A stretch of 64,000 nucleotides of DNA from Micrasema longulum (lineage: Eukaryota > Arthropoda > Insecta > Trichoptera > Brachycentridae). The stretch spans positions 1 to 64,000 of the forward strand of contig JAGVSM010000251.1 in the NCBI GenBank assembly GCA_022494885.1. The letters are read 5' to 3'. Shown piece by piece: positions 1 to 11,485 of this stretch. The notes beneath the pieces were generated by a model. It saw only the letters and a program-made list of their open reading frames with translations. It was not told the origin of the DNA and searched no databases. Within the stretch, counting starts at the first letter, position 1. Each line of letters opens with the position of its first letter. The position numbers and the translations under genes are program-made.

Positions 1-229
1 TATAAATACTGTTTACAATTGTATACTTTTTTCGATGTTTATGTTCTTTTTTAATATTATGTTTTTTTTTGTTGTATTTTTTTTTCACTGTTTTCATTGT
101 AATTATGTAAAAAATTCATGGAACCGTAAATAAATAAATCATTCTAACGCTTCAGGTGCCAGTCCAGGGGCTGTGAAATATTCCAGTGTGAAAACACCCT
201 TTAAATAAATGTTCCATATCAACCATTAT

Positions 230-303
230 TTTTATATTGTTTAACAATTTACATAGCCACATTTTTGTGAAAATCCCCTCAAGGGCGCTGTATAATAAAT
301 AAA
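230..303 (-). repeat. Retroelement 3' tail with GCGCC motif
   Basis: Read on the minus strand this holds a GCGCCCTTGAGG motif, a short A/T linker, then TGGCTATGTAAA and a TAA-rich end. The same tail recurs at 25.2, 35.2, 40.05, 52.95 and 63.3 kb. In the 25 kb copy it follows an RT C-terminus directly, so it is read as the 3' end of that non-LTR family. No coding part survives here. Confidence 0.55.
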
Positions 304-984
304 TATTCCAGCACGTCTTGCAGCTACAGAGCGCACGGACGTTTAGAAATCTAGCCCACATTTACTCTGCACAAAAAAATGAAACATAAGTGTTTTTAAT
401 ATATAAATAAACGTTTACAAATAGAATCGAGATTACATGTCCTGCTGCTACAGAGCGCATGGGTGGTTAAAAATCTAGACCTCGTTTACAGTTGAAGTTA
501 AATTTTTATACACTACGAAAGCTAGCATTACCACATTATATTTAATTTGTTGCTTGCTATCAGAATAGATATTTCTTTTGATTATAATCCTCATTGCCTT
601 ATCTGAAGAATTTGTATATTTTGAATTTCTCCTTCATTACATAAAAAAAGAATGGAAGAACATTAATTTATGTGTGGACATATTATTGTTTTATATAAAA
701 GAGTACTACTTTTTAAATCTATTACATTTCGTCATCTTCCCATAAATAAAATAAAAAAAAAAATTTTTTTGTTCCATATTAAGTATGTTTTTTAAAATTT
801 AAATATCTATCCAAGTATATGTATACATCAACCACTACGATTTTATTATTGTTTATGAAAATGTCTCTCCCCGTTGGAAACGTTATTTGAACAATATTTT
901 ATGTGAATTTCTTAACAAAAACAACTGAATGACATGATATTTTGTTATTGGAGTAGATGAAAACTAGTAAATAGGATGACGTGG
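304..984. other. No feature recognised
   Basis: AT-rich sequence. I see no coding signal, box motif or inverted repeat that I can support. Confidence 0.4.
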
Positions 985-1488
985 ACGTCACCAGTCACCA
1001 GTCACCAGTACCCGCACGTGCGGTCGCCGATCGACTATTTTCGACCCGAGCGTATTCTCCAGCTTGTCTGACGGGGCCGACTCTGGTCCGTCTAGCGTCT
1101 ATTGTCGCGCTTCCTTCGTTCAGCTGATCTCTCTTATTAGTGTACTTGAAATGAATGAACTCTTGAGGTTGAGTTTATTATTTGGCGATCGGCCAAGCAG
1201 TATTTTTAAGTTCCCGCGTGTGCGTCGCGCGCGGTGGCGCAGAACGCTCCTTCGGACGCGAAAACGGTGTCCCCGCAGAACGCAGTAAGCTGCACTGGCG
1301 TATATGAAATGTATATAAATACACACACACACGCACCCTCTCCCTCATTCATTCACGCATACACGCATTCACATACACACATATACAATTACGTAAACTC
1401 TTTTCTTATATATTATGTATTATTAGATTAACAGTTTCTATGTAATAGTTGTAAAAATCCCAAATAAAATAAAATAAATAAATAAACC
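985..1488 (+). repeat. GC-richer A-tailed block
   Basis: This block is clearly GC-richer than its surroundings. It opens with three tandem copies of GTCACCA (about 988-1010), has a CpG-rich centre (1205-1290), a CA-rich stretch (1320-1390), and ends in repeated AAATA/AATAA at 1462-1488, as a retroposed element would. It abuts the RTE-like fragment exactly where that fragment starts. Open frames inside (1064-1288, 1234-1431) match nothing I know. A retroposed transcript or unrecognised SINE are both possible. Confidence 0.35.
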
Positions 1489-2175
1489 TTACTGAATCCG
1501 GTAGAGGAATTTGTGTATCTAGGAAGTATAATTACTAGGGATGGAGAGACTGAGAAAGATATTGAAAGGAGGGCGAGCGCCGGGAACAGGGTGAACGGTG
1601 CGCTGAAATCTACCTTGAAAAACAAATGTTTGTTGCAAGAGGCAAAACTAGCAGTTTACAATGGATTTCTGATGCCGACCCCGCAATGTATGGGAGCGAA
1701 GTATGAAATTGGGTAAATAATCATGAAAGTAGGTTGAATGTTGTAGAAATGCGATCTTTCAGACGAATGTGTTGTAAAACGATGTATGAGCGCTACAAAA
1801 ATCGTACTAAAAAATAAAAATGATAGGTGTACAAATGTCCAGATCCGTGCACATTGTAAGGTTGAGACAAGCAATATTGATAAAGTCAAGAAAGGAGGGC
1901 TGCGTTGGTTTCGACATGAAGAACGGATGGACAGCGAAAGAGCGGCTAAAAGGATCTACGATGCGAATTCTAATGGATGCAAAAAACGAGAAAGACCTAA
2001 AAAACATGGCAAGATCAAATCCAACAAATACTTGAAGATGTACATGTCAAGAGTGAGAGTAATCCGCGTGCGTGCATGAGAAGAGGATATGAATGTAGAG
2101 GAAACGAGGTATATATACAAAGGCAGAGTGATATGGCGTTCTGTCTTCTCTGCCTACCCTTACTGGGGAACGTCG
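1488..2175 (+). pseudogene. RTE-like reverse transcriptase C-terminus, broken
   Basis: Degenerate 3' end of a non-LTR retrotransposon RT. The part after the catalytic domain is recognisable: NPVEEFVYLGSIITRDGE, the block ending ERRASAGNRVNGALKS, a degraded MRSFRRMC, then KKGGLRWFRHEERMDSERA, and at the end WRSVFSAYPYWG. Frameshifts and stops separate these blocks (about 1716 and 1800). Four other copies lie at 39.4, 51.5, 56.1 and 60.9 kb. The YADD catalytic box is missing, so the copy is 5' truncated and dead. The exact clade (RTE or a relative) is inferred from memory of tail motifs. Confidence 0.8.
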
Positions 2176-2193
2176 TAATTATTTGTTGTTGTT

Positions 2194-2760
2194 ATGCCTT
2201 GCTATTTCTTCTTTACGTGTCATGTCGGGTCCTCTGACGTTGACGACCACTTAGAAGAATGTTTCTCTTCCCTGAGCAGTGTGAAACAGCTCCTCCTCAG
2301 TTCTAATCCTGGTCCACGATCAGATGTTTCAAAGCCAAGAAAGCTGTTTTTATCTGAGACTTCTACGTCCTTCGATCTTCCCCTTATGACAAGATTGTCT
2401 TCAGATGAAGTATGGCATATTAATCACCTCTCAACACATGGCCAAAATATGATATCTTACGGAGCTTATCGGAGGTGAATAGATCTCAATTCGTATTGGC
2501 TCTACGTAATACCCAATTGTCGGTTATCATATCGGTTGAAAATATTCTTAATATTCTACTAGTTTAAAGATATATAAAACTATTCCTTCATGCTGGGAAA
2601 CTAGAATAAGCTGATTCATACAACGCGGATTGAATCGGTGCAACGAATTTTTTTTTAATATTTAGAATTGGATCAAATACTTTCATAACTATTATGATCG
2701 TCTTGAGTACTTTCATATCTTTAGTCTAGAAATTCAGAAGGATTTTGGCTGGTTTGATAT
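2194..2760. other. Unassigned sequence with one short open frame
   Basis: A 94-codon frame at 2194-2478 has no family I recognise, starts just after the RT tail and shows no domain. The rest is AT-rich. I do not call a gene here. Confidence 0.35.
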
Positions 2761-2774
2761 TCTTGCACAAATTA

Positions 2775-3160
2775 ATATCTAACTGGCCATGATATTCTTG
2801 TTCAGTTTAACCTTAATGTACCTCACCGTAACTTGCGTACCAATGCTGTCTTTGCTGTGGGAAATTATAAAACCAACATCGAATTATTTTCACCTCTGCC
2901 AAGAATCCTCAGAACAGTGAACAAAATCTCATTAAACGGTACTGTCGATGTGTTCCTACAGCAAGGGCAAGCATTCAAGAAGCAAGCGGTTTTGTAACTC
3001 CTGACTCGCGATGACACACTTCCCTAGATTATGCCACAATAAATTTAAATAGATTTTAAGATTGTTTAGATTAAGTGTTTTATATAATATAGTAAAATTA
3101 TTAATGCCAATCTGTTAGGGCTTCCATAAACCTGTTAATTGGCTTTTAAAAAAAAAAGTT
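2775..3160 (+). pseudogene. Jockey-like RT C-terminus and 3' UTR
   Basis: One frame reads DILVQFNLNVPHRNLRTN, then NYKTNIELFSPLPRILRT and VDVFLQQGQAFKKQAV, followed by a stop near 2996. This is the usual order at the C-terminus of Jockey-type RTs (the NxP-R-LR motif, the TNY motif, then the final basic helix). The 3' UTR includes TTAATGCCAATCTGTTAG and matches the fragment at 9.03-9.22 kb. Catalytic domains are absent; 5' truncated. Confidence 0.7.
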
Positions 3161-3925
3161 GATTGTACTGACCATGTGTATTTTTAAAAATTTATTTATT
3201 TAGTTCTATGTAACATAGTCTAATATATATTTTGCGGTTCGATGTTAAAGAAATGTAAAATTAACTCTAAAAGAGTTTTTTTTTTTAATATTAGTTTATA
3301 TGCGAAACTGAAGAATGACCAGTTTAAGAACTATAGTCACTACATATTTGCATTTTTTAGTTCAATCATCATCATCAAACCACTGACCGCGTCCGATAGC
3401 GTATAAGAAACTGTATTGGTACACTCGAAGCAGCATTTATTATGATAAAGGAGCACGTTGTAGTTCAGAAAGAAATTAAATATTAATCAAATGTTTTGAT
3501 TTTAATACAGATTTAAAAAATAAGTTTGTCGGTTACAGCGTTTTCTCGCGCAAGGGCACAATTATTTATGCCTTCCTCTCATTAGTCTTGTCTGTGGTCT
3601 GTTTTGGCTGAGAAAATCATTTATATTCCTCCATTATAACTGTTTTTTGTTCACGTAACTGTTGCTCTCAGCGAAAGGTCCAGAACGTCTCAAGGTTGGC
3701 AGCCGTGAGTCGTTTTTGACTTGCTCTCTAGAGTTTTTTTAAACCTTTTGACTAGCGAGCCTCGAAGGCACAAAATGCCAGCAATTAACGGATAATAAGA
3801 CGTAATTAAATGAAAAGCTTCCAACCCTTTCGTTGTATAATTAGATGTTATATATACCTCAAAGTTCTAGGTCATAAACGACGTATAGGTCTGAAAATTT
3901 AAATTTAGTCTCTAAATTTTATGCT
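3160..3925. other. No feature recognised
   Basis: AT-rich. No supportable coding region, promoter box or inverted repeat seen. Confidence 0.4.
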
Positions 3926-3930
3926 TTCCT

Positions 3931-4672
3931 GCCGTCATAAGAAAGAAGAACGTTTCTACATAAAACAAAAAACGAGGAAAATAAATATTTTGTAACTCGG
4001 AAATTGAAAACTTCGCCGTGTGAAAAATACTACAAAAATTAAGTATATTATTATGCGACAGTACGTATAATGGTTTGCTCTAACGGAATATATATATATT
4101 AATTTTAATAAATTTACGTTATAAATTTGAAAATTAACATTTAATTTTTATTTTAAGTAAAAAAAAATACAAGAAAATGTGTTATACTGCAATGAAAAGA
4201 CGTTTCTGGCTAGAAACGCCCTTTTTATTTAGTAACGTGTCTTTCTTTCTTAGTGTTAATTTGCCAATAGATTCCACTCAACTAAATAAAAAAGACGTTA
4301 TTGGCCATTTACTGCTTTTCAAACTGGTAACGCCGACTTAATAATTAATTAACTTCGAAATTACCAGGAGATCTTAAATTAAATTGAATACGATTAGGAA
4401 CATTTCATTTCAGATGTGTTTAATAACGGAATAGAAGAAAAAATAAGTATTTTAATCAGTCTCTATAATTATATAAGTCAGAACAGCCTTTAGTATTTAG
4501 TAATCTTCAAGACTTTTTGAAGTTAAGTCTCATTTATTAGTGATAATAATAAGGTTGTGGTTATTTTAAGAAGATAATTCAAGTACCAGTAGATGCGTAT
4601 TTTTCCTGATTCCAAATATGTATTTAACTCATTTTTAAAAAAGTTAGATGCTTCGTTCTTTCTTATGACGGC
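3931..4672. mobile_element. Nonautonomous inverted-repeat element, 742 bp
   Basis: The two ends are perfect 17-bp inverted repeats: GCCGTCATAAGAAAGAA at 3931-3947 and its reverse complement at 4656-4672, with partial similarity continuing inward. The interior is noncoding and AT-rich. No clear target duplication can be read at the edges. Size and structure fit a MITE-like DNA transposon; the superfamily is unknown. Confidence 0.65.
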
Positions 4673-4741
4673 AATATTTATAAAATCTTTTTTATATTTA
4701 ATAAATTGAAAAAAATGTTTGAAATACGTTTTTTTTAGTCC

Positions 4742-4835
4742 GGTCCGGAGTGAATTGGTTGGCGCGATGGTCTACCATGCTTCTTGAGGGCTTGGGTTCG
4801 ATTCTTGGAAGCGAAAGATTAGTTTTAAAGGTATG
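4742..4835 (+). mobile_element. tRNA-derived SINE head
   Basis: An A-box-like TTGGCGCGATGGTCTA is followed about 30 bases later by a B-box-like GGGTTCGATTCTTGG, the internal RNA polymerase III promoter layout. The acceptor stem does not pair, so this is not a tRNA gene. The body beyond 4835 cannot be followed. Confidence 0.55.
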
Positions 4836-5384
4836 CATTGCAAGGTTCTACACTGTAATATTTAATTATTCATAAACTGGCGTACGACTGATCAACTTTC
4901 TTTACACATAGTGAAAATTAACAATGAATTATGATTTTGCTGAAATAAGTACGCCAATCGCTTTGTTTCGCATTTTTGAAGTTTTATTTTATGACTTGTA
5001 ACTGTAAAAAGATCTACTGATTTAATTTACTTTTAAAACTGGTATACTGATAATTTTATACAAATAAAAATGGTAGCTTACTTCATCTGGGCCAATAGTT
5101 GAAAATCAAGGAACTTTGAATGGATAAGTAAATTTGCAGAAATAGAGCGTGAACGTCCCTTGCGCCACCTTTTATGACATTTGAATGCGATGTTACCAAT
5201 GCAAGAAAAACTAATGTTAAATAATTTCTTATAGTTTTTTAACAAAAATCACGCGCTACGCTAATACAAAAAAATATGGCTTTTTTTAATAAGTGAAACC
5301 GGTAGGAAGACCCACGGTCTTTAAATCGGTTTCGGGTAGGTGGAGGAATGTACTTTCAAGACATTTGAACATTGTTTTCAGTCA

Positions 5385-5516
5385 CTTTATCGCAAATGCC
5401 TACCCGATACTGTGTAAAAAAGACAACTGCACGTCGCGTCGGACTGATTATGCCTAAATAAAACCGACAAAATCGACGTTTCGTAGTTCCACTTTCCGCA
5501 TCCCGAAACTAAACTG
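5385..5516 (+). repeat. Dispersed repeat G, left part
   Basis: Includes GATACTGTGTAAAAAAGACA and CGGACTGATTATGCC. The same order occurs at 21,530-21,650. It continues past the inserted element as 6339-6450. The family is unnamed and noncoding. Confidence 0.6.
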
Positions 5517-6338
5517 TAGCTCAACCACAAATAAATATCGACGTGCTTAAAAACATGCTAAGCATTTAAGCGATCACAATGAACAATAATGAACATGCTT
5601 AAGTTATCGCGATTATAAGTCAACGCGTGTGTAATCTCTATGTCAACGCTCCTGTCGATTTGTTTTTTGTTTTTCTGGTAAATAAAACAGTTCATTGGCG
5701 AAAAATCGGCGTTTAGTATAAAAAAATAAGATTAATAATATTGTATTTGCAAAATAGTAATGAGTATCTAATACAAAAAATTTAAAATTAAATTACAATT
5801 ACTATGGCGACTGCTATTCTTGACATTTGGCTTGCCAACCGCCAGCTAAATGCAATGCATAGCATGATAAATAATAAATAATAAATAATAAATAATAAAT
5901 AATAAATAATAAATAATAAATAATAAATAATAAATAATAAATAATAAATAATAAATAATAAATAATAAATAATAAATAATAAATATTAAATAATAAATAA
6001 TAAATAATAAATAATAAATAATAAATAATAAATAATAAATAATAAATAATAAATAATAAATAATAAATAATAAATAATAAATAATAAATAATAAATAATA
6101 AATAATAAATAATAAATAAAAATAGTAGTTTTGGAATATTTTCCATATTTACACCGGTGAAATTCAAATATGTGATTGCGCAGCAGGATTATACGTCGCG
6201 AAACGTAAATATGTTGACAATTTAATATAAGGTGTTCAAGGATATTCCATTGTGATCGCGAATACGATAAACAACCATGGGGAGAAATTGTTATCACGTC
6301 GCTTATTAGCACGTCGATAGTTATTTGTAATTGAGCTA
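5517..6338. mobile_element. Inverted-repeat element M1, copy 1, with minisatellite
   Basis: Terminal inverted repeats of about 33 bp start TAGCTCAA and continue through CACAAATAAATATCGACGTGC; the right end mirrors them at 6305-6338. Copy 2 lies at 7224-7802. Between the conserved arms this copy has a 7-bp minisatellite of about 255 bp. The flanks read ACTG before and CTGATT after, and an insertion-free relative at 21.6 kb reads ACTGATT, so a 3-bp CTG duplication is the simplest reading. Noncoding; presumably moved by another element's transposase. A PIF/Harbinger-like group is a guess from the 3-bp duplication. Confidence 0.8.
5867..6122. repeat. 7-bp minisatellite (AATAAAT)n
   Basis: About 36 units of AATAAAT run almost without error, with one imperfection near 5985. 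Six-frame translation gives long repetitive frames (LLFIIYY on the minus strand) that are artefacts. At the same place, element copy 2 (7567-7583) has only a short TAAA run. Confidence 0.95.
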
Positions 6339-6450
6339 CTGATTCAGTTGTTTTTTAAGAATGAGTATCAGAATGAAATTTTCTTTGCCGTTGCCTTTTG
6401 CGTTTTTCAAAAATATTAAATATAATGTTTATACCGTACGTCCGAAATCG
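6339..6450 (+). repeat. Dispersed repeat G, right part
   Basis: Sequence from CTGATTCAG through TTTTTCAAAAATA to TATACCGTACG aligns with 21,647-21,750, where it joins directly to the relative of 5385-5516. Element M1 therefore interrupts this repeat. Confidence 0.6.
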
Positions 6451-6930
6451 GTATCTGAAACTGGGCGCTTTTAGGGTTTTAAGATTGTCCCAGCTATTTA
6501 TCAGTTTATCAAAATAAACTAAACTATAGGAACACGCCAGTGATAAATATCTATAGTGTGTAAAAACTGTAAAAATACTGCTCTAGTGGCAAAATCCTGG
6601 GAGAAAATACGCAAATACGCTTGTATGAAAAAAGTCAGACCGCGATTCCTCTTAATGCTATTTATTTGCGTTTAAAAATCTACCTTGTATCTTGTATAAA
6701 TCTAATTTCCAACTTTAATAAATTCGTTCTCTTGTAGAATAAATTGCTGGATTAATGTTTTTCATATTGTAATTCCTTGAAGAAGATTTCCCCGAGGATC
6801 TCGGTTATTCCATGCAAATATTGAACTAGATATAATTGAGGCGATACAACGATAGATGCTTGTGGCCATCTTACACAAGTGAAAGAACTGAACATAAAAT
6901 AATGTAATTCTTAAGAAGAAATCTTCATTT
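6450..6930. other. No feature recognised
   Basis: AT-rich sequence without supportable coding or structural features. Confidence 0.4.
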
Positions 6931-7075
6931 ATTTATTTATTCCAAATACATAGTTTACTTAATAAAAAAATTGTGTTTACAATAGGTATATTAAATATAT
7001 TTTTTATTTATAGATGTAGCCACTCCACTGGCCCACAGGCACGTTCCGGAGTGTCAGTGTATTATTATTTTTATA
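6930..7075 (-). repeat. Retroelement 3' end with hairpin
   Basis: On the minus strand a hairpin (CACTCC at 7022-7027 pairing with GGAGTG at 7049-7054) lies upstream of an A/T tail that ends in AAATAAATAAATGA. The layout matches the tails at 9.4, 25.9 and 28.2 kb, but the stem sequence differs. Confidence 0.45.
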
Positions 7076-7223
7076 CATAATAGCACATACTTTCATATCA
7101 AATGTCAAGTCACATCAAAATATTATAGGTGTAATAATTCAAAAGAAATATGAAAAATGATGGAAAAACATACCTACATGAATAAATGAGAAAGGACTTT
7201 CAAGAAATTAAAATAATATTCAG

Positions 7224-7802
7224 TACCTCAATCACAAATAACTATCGATGTGCTTAAAAACATGCCAAGCATTTGAGCGATCACAATAAACAAAAATGAA
7301 CATGCGTTATCGCAGTCATAAGTCAACGCGTGTGTAATCTCTAAGTTAACGCTCGTGTCGGTTTGTTTTTTGTTTTCCTCGTAAATAACTACACTTCATT
7401 GGCGAAAAATCGGCGTTTACTATAAAAAAATAATACAATATATTGCATTTGCAAAATAACAAGGAGTATCTAATACAAAAAAGTGAAAATTAAATTGCAA
7501 TTACTATGGTGACTGCTTTTCTTGACATTTGGCTTGCCAACCGCGGGCTAAATGCAATGAATAGCATGATAAATAAATAAATAAAAATAGCGAATTTGGA
7601 ATATTTTTCATATTTACACCGGTAAAATTCAAATATGTGATTGCGCAGCAGGATTATACGTCGCGAAACGTAAATATTTCGACATTTCATATTAGGTGAT
7701 CACGGATGTTCCATTGTTATCGTGAATACGATAAACAACCATGGTGAGAAATTGTTATCACGTCGCTTATTAGCACGTCGATAGTTATTTGTGATTGAGC
7801 CT
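7224..7802. mobile_element. Inverted-repeat element M1, copy 2
   Basis: Ends TACCTCAATCACAAATAACT and its mirror at 7773-7802 form arms of about 33 bp. The interior aligns with copy 1 (7230-7420 with 5525-5700; 7490-7560 with 5795-5865; 7585-7790 with 6125-6330) apart from the minisatellite. Flanking CAG (7221-7223) and CTG (7803-7805) differ at one base, consistent with a worn CWG duplication. No transposase. Confidence 0.8.
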
Positions 7803-8026
7803 CTGATATATGGAACATATTCCTCAGCTTCCTGTCTAGTCCTTTTAGTAATCAATTTATGGACTAGAGTTTTGAAAACATTGTTTTTCATTTTGCTTAC
7901 CGATATATCAATATTTAACTAATTTTAAAAGTAACTAATTTTTCAAATTTTTACTTTTTAGTTGTCTTGTCTTACGCGGAAAAGGTTTGTCTGAGGCCAT
8001 GCGAAATAAGAAATACCATATAATAC

Positions 8027-8903
8027 AGACGAACACCGTTTATCCGAACTCCAGTCATCCGGATTGCCGAATATCCAGATCGTTATGGGGAAATATAAAA
8101 TTAATTAGTTTTTTATTCAAATAAAAGTTTGCAATTTTTACATTTATTTTACTTTATGTACATAATGTAAATTGTACATTGGCGGGCTTATTACCAAATG
8201 GCAATTTCTTCCAACCAACAGATAAAATAAAAGTTTTGTTTATATAATTCAAATTACAAAACATATTCAATTCAAAATAAAGTAAAAAAGATAAAGATAT
8301 ACAAAAATAGAAATAACTGTATTTGTATATAAAAAAAAACATAAATCAATACTAATACTTAAAGGGAAAAATAAATAAAGAGGAAAGAGGAAAGGAGGAG
8401 AGATTAAGGAAGAGAAAGGAGATGTTTCTTCAGATGTGATTTAAACTGAGATACTGTAGTAACATATTTGATAGTTGATGGGAGATGATTCCACAGTCGA
8501 GCCGCATGAACACTATATGAGTTAGAGAGGAAAGAGGAATTGTGGATGGGTATTAAGAGGGTGCTTTGAGAATTAGAATGAAGAGGTAAACCATGAACTG
8601 ATGAGCGTTGAAACTTTTCATGGAATTATATAAGAGCGTTAAGACAGCGCAGTATAGTGAACAGAAGTGAGAGGGAGTAATAGTCTCTCCGTTGTCTAAT
8701 TTTAAACCATTCCAGTTGCCTACGATAGTCAAATGTGGTCATATTGCCTAAGGCCAAAAATATACCTCATGCATGTATTCCGCAGTCGTTCAAGTTTATA
8801 GAACTTTTGCTGGACATGTTTTAAATGTGATTTCAATGCGCTGTATCATTTCAAAAGCAATACAATCTGGCACTCATTAATCCGGATAATTAGAGTTTTA
8901 CTG
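8027..8903. mobile_element. Tigger/pogo-like DNA transposon remnant
   Basis: The left end CAGACGAACACCGTTTATCCG follows TA (8025-8026). The right end, read inward on the minus strand, is CAGTAAAACTCTAATTATCCG and is followed by TA (8904-8905). CAG ends, a TTATCCG subterminal motif and a TA duplication are the usual signature of Tigger/pogo elements. Most of the interior (about 8110-8830) is an RT remnant on the minus strand, so no transposase remains. Confidence 0.65.
8110..8830 (-). pseudogene. CR1/Jockey-like RT C-terminus with 3' UTR
   Basis: On the minus strand RNTCMRYIFGLRQYDH (about 8790-8740) is followed by TLLIPIHNSSFLSNSYSV, AARLWNHLPST and FKSHLKKHLLSLP, then a stop near 8415. This order (IP-H-R, a serine-rich stretch, AARLWN-LP, basic end) is the C-terminus of CR1/Jockey-type RTs. 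A frameshift and loss lie between the blocks. The 3' UTR carries a hairpin at 8190-8205 shared with the copy at 14.6 kb. Nested inside the Tigger-like element. Confidence 0.75.
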
Positions 8904-9024
8904 TAAATCGTTATCCGCAATATCCTAGACATACGCGCGCGCAAATTCTGAATCAGAAAACGACTGGAGTCTTATTAAAATAAATCTATCGATTTAAATG
9001 CAATGGTGACCTTTTCCCAATTAC

Positions 9025-9225
9025 TGCATTACGAGCATTCAAGAAGCAAGCGGTGTTATCACTCCTGACTTAAGATGAGACACTTGTCATGTCTGCCTAG
9101 ATCATGCCATGACCATACCTATTGTACGTTTAAACAGATCACAAGATTATTTAGGTTAAGTTAATCTATTGTATTTTATATCATTAATGCCAATTTATTA
9201 GAGCTGACTTTAAAAAAAAAATGCG
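9025..9225 (+). pseudogene. 3' end of the 2.8 kb Jockey-like family
   Basis: AGCATTCAAGAAGCAAGCGG near 9030 and TTAATGCCAATTTATTAG near 9186 match the last codons and 3' UTR of the fragment at 2775-3160. Almost none of the coding part remains. Confidence 0.65.
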
Positions 9226-9356
9226 CGCACGCATATAATGAATTTACCCATTCACAAAACGGGGCTTTTAAAAGCTGTTTATTTCCTAAACCCTGTATTT
9301 TTTCTGAAATATTCACTGTCCCAGACTCGCATCTAAAGCATAAAGGATCGCAAACA

Positions 9357-10445
9357 TGTGTTATTTATTCATATTTTTATTTCATACAAACATCATACTC
9401 ATCATACAAACTATAATTAATAATAAAAATAATGCGACCTCACTGGGGTTACCCGTGTCGAGGACACTTAACAATATACTTTTTTGAAATGCTTTTACAT
9501 TACAGAATAAACAAAGAAGACTAACTTAATAAACAGAGATAATAAACAAAATATTCACAGTTTTAATAACTAGGCATATATGTACGACTATATTATTTAT
9601 ATTACAAAACGCACTATGAAAATAACAAAACCCTAACGAATAATCTCTTAGGAATAAATCTTATTTAATAAGTACACATGTACAACTTATTTTTTATTGC
9701 ATTGTATCCTGTATAAAAAAATATTCAAAAATATGTATCACATCTTAATATATAAATCTATTTTGTGTAATTCTATAATTGTATATATATGCATGTAAAA
9801 TTGTATCGACGAATGCTTTCAAATTGTATGTTTTCTAGTATGTATCTTTGTTGAATTACCTAATAAAATAAAATAAAATAAAATAAGCTATTCACTGGTG
9901 GAGTGGTTGATTCAATATTGGTTTGGGCGAATGAGACAATCCATTTTCTTCTACCTAGCTCCACTATCCATTTTTTTATAGCCTTTTAAAGCATTTTCTC
10001 GTTACTAATTTTTTTAATAGATAGCGGAAGTAGGTTACAGATTTTAATTGAATAATACTCAAAATCCCTTTGTCCGAAAGTGGTATTAGTTTGTATTTGT
10101 TTAAGGTGTTTTTGTGTTGAGGATCTGGTGATTATATTATTTGTTTGTGATGTATTGTAGGGGTTATGTCTTTCATTTGAGTAAGAGTGGTTTTTGTATC
10201 TGTAAGTGAGTATTGTTTTAGCGTATAATTTTAGCGTATAATTGTTTTGGTGTCATAAGTTGTGATTTGTGGAATATTTCTTCAGTAGATGTCTGTATCG
10301 GGACTCTGAGTATTATTTTAATTATGGATTTTTGTGCAACAAACACACTATTTAAAACTATGTCACCCGCACCACCCCAACCGATTATACCGTACTCCAA
10401 AATTGATATGACAAAATTTTCTTGTCCCAGCTCCGTGCACATCCT
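9357..10445 (-). pseudogene. Jockey-like RT C-terminus with long 3' end
   Basis: The minus-strand frame 10442-10218 reads LEYGIIGWGGAGD, then VAQKSIIKIILRVP and the segment ending LMTPKQLYAKIIR, the post-catalytic part of a non-LTR RT. Further 3' (10,080-9,930) a degraded frame reads FGQRDFEYYSIKICNLLP and KKWIVELGRRKWIVSF. The 3' UTR has a hairpin at about 9437-9462 (CCTC...GAGG around CTGGGG/CCC) and an A/T end. Related tails: 25.8-26.3 and 28.1-28.4 kb. Catalytic domains are absent. Confidence 0.75.
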
Positions 10446-10662
10446 CTACGCTTTGACGATACGAAAATTCGGCTGCAGTTTATACGTAAGCGCGAAAATG
10501 AATTCACGACGGCGGTGTTTGTTAAGAGCGAATTCACGAAAAATATTATTAATTTTATACCAAGGTATTGGAATTGTTAAAGGACAAACTGAATTATAAA
10601 AATGAGTTTTTTAGTGAAGAATTATTTTTTTGGGAGCGACACGTTCACGTCAAGCAAATCGC

Positions 10663-10853
10663 TATTGTCACAAGGTCCTGTCCGTGCGTGTTCATACGAG
10701 GACAATGTGTCCGCTGGCGGCCGCACGCGGTGGTGGGGGTAATCATTGTTCCGCCGAGATAGCCTTCCCGCCTATCTCGCTGGCGATGTATAAGGCAATT
10801 TTTGTCCAAAAAATTGCTGTTTACACGCGGACAATGATAGAGTCCTGAGACAA
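10663..10853. repeat. Possible small inverted-repeat element
   Basis: TATTGTCACAAGG at the left resembles, inverted, the right end CCTGAGACAATA; GTCC(G)..GCGTGT blocks also match in reverse, with gaps. Inside, GCAATTTTT and AAAAAATTGC face each other at 10,796-10,818. GC-rich for the region. The alignment needs gaps, so this is tentative. Confidence 0.35.
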
Positions 10854-10859
10854 TACAGT

Positions 10860-11480
10860 ATTGCGTTGATTACGTGTTAACGACCTTTAAGACTGATTTT
10901 GCCTTCATGTAAACACGTGATTGAGATATATTGAGTTTTATGTTGGTACCAGTGCACTGCTTTAATAATCTTCCACTGTGCAGAGTCCGACGATGATTAT
11001 AATTATTTACTGTTTAAAAGGTTTTATGATTTTACTACTTATACTGCTTGCCTCTACAAACAAGCGTGCATGTTTTACGAAAATGGCGATTTATAAGTTA
11101 AACTGTTATATTACCTACATTTAATTAAACATTGGTAGTTCATTAGCCCATTCCACAAGTATCTTTCAAATACTCAAGGCACAAAATTAGGGTGAATTGA
11201 TATTTCGTAGTAATCATAAAACGACATATATGCAAAAAATGCGACTTTGACTTTGTTATAAATATTACTATTTTATATTTGATCTTTTATGTTCCGGGTT
11301 TGAAGAAAATAAAATATATATAGCTAACCCAAGTACCAAATTATTTACTTTTGTACTTATCACGTTGTGACACAAAGTGTAAAAATAAATTTAAACCGCT
11401 CTCATGTAAAGTTGAAAAAAATGACATGAGTCGTTGTTCTACTATCATGACGATTTATTACTTATTTTTTTTATTTATTC
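10860..11480. other. No feature recognised
   Basis: AT-rich, no supportable coding or structural feature. Confidence 0.4.
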
Positions 11481-11485
11481 AGCGG

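Noticed and set aside
5814..6312. Two long minus-strand frames rich in LLFIIYY repeats
   Set aside because: They are translations of the AATAAAT minisatellite, which lacks stops in this frame because the unit length is seven bases. Not a protein.
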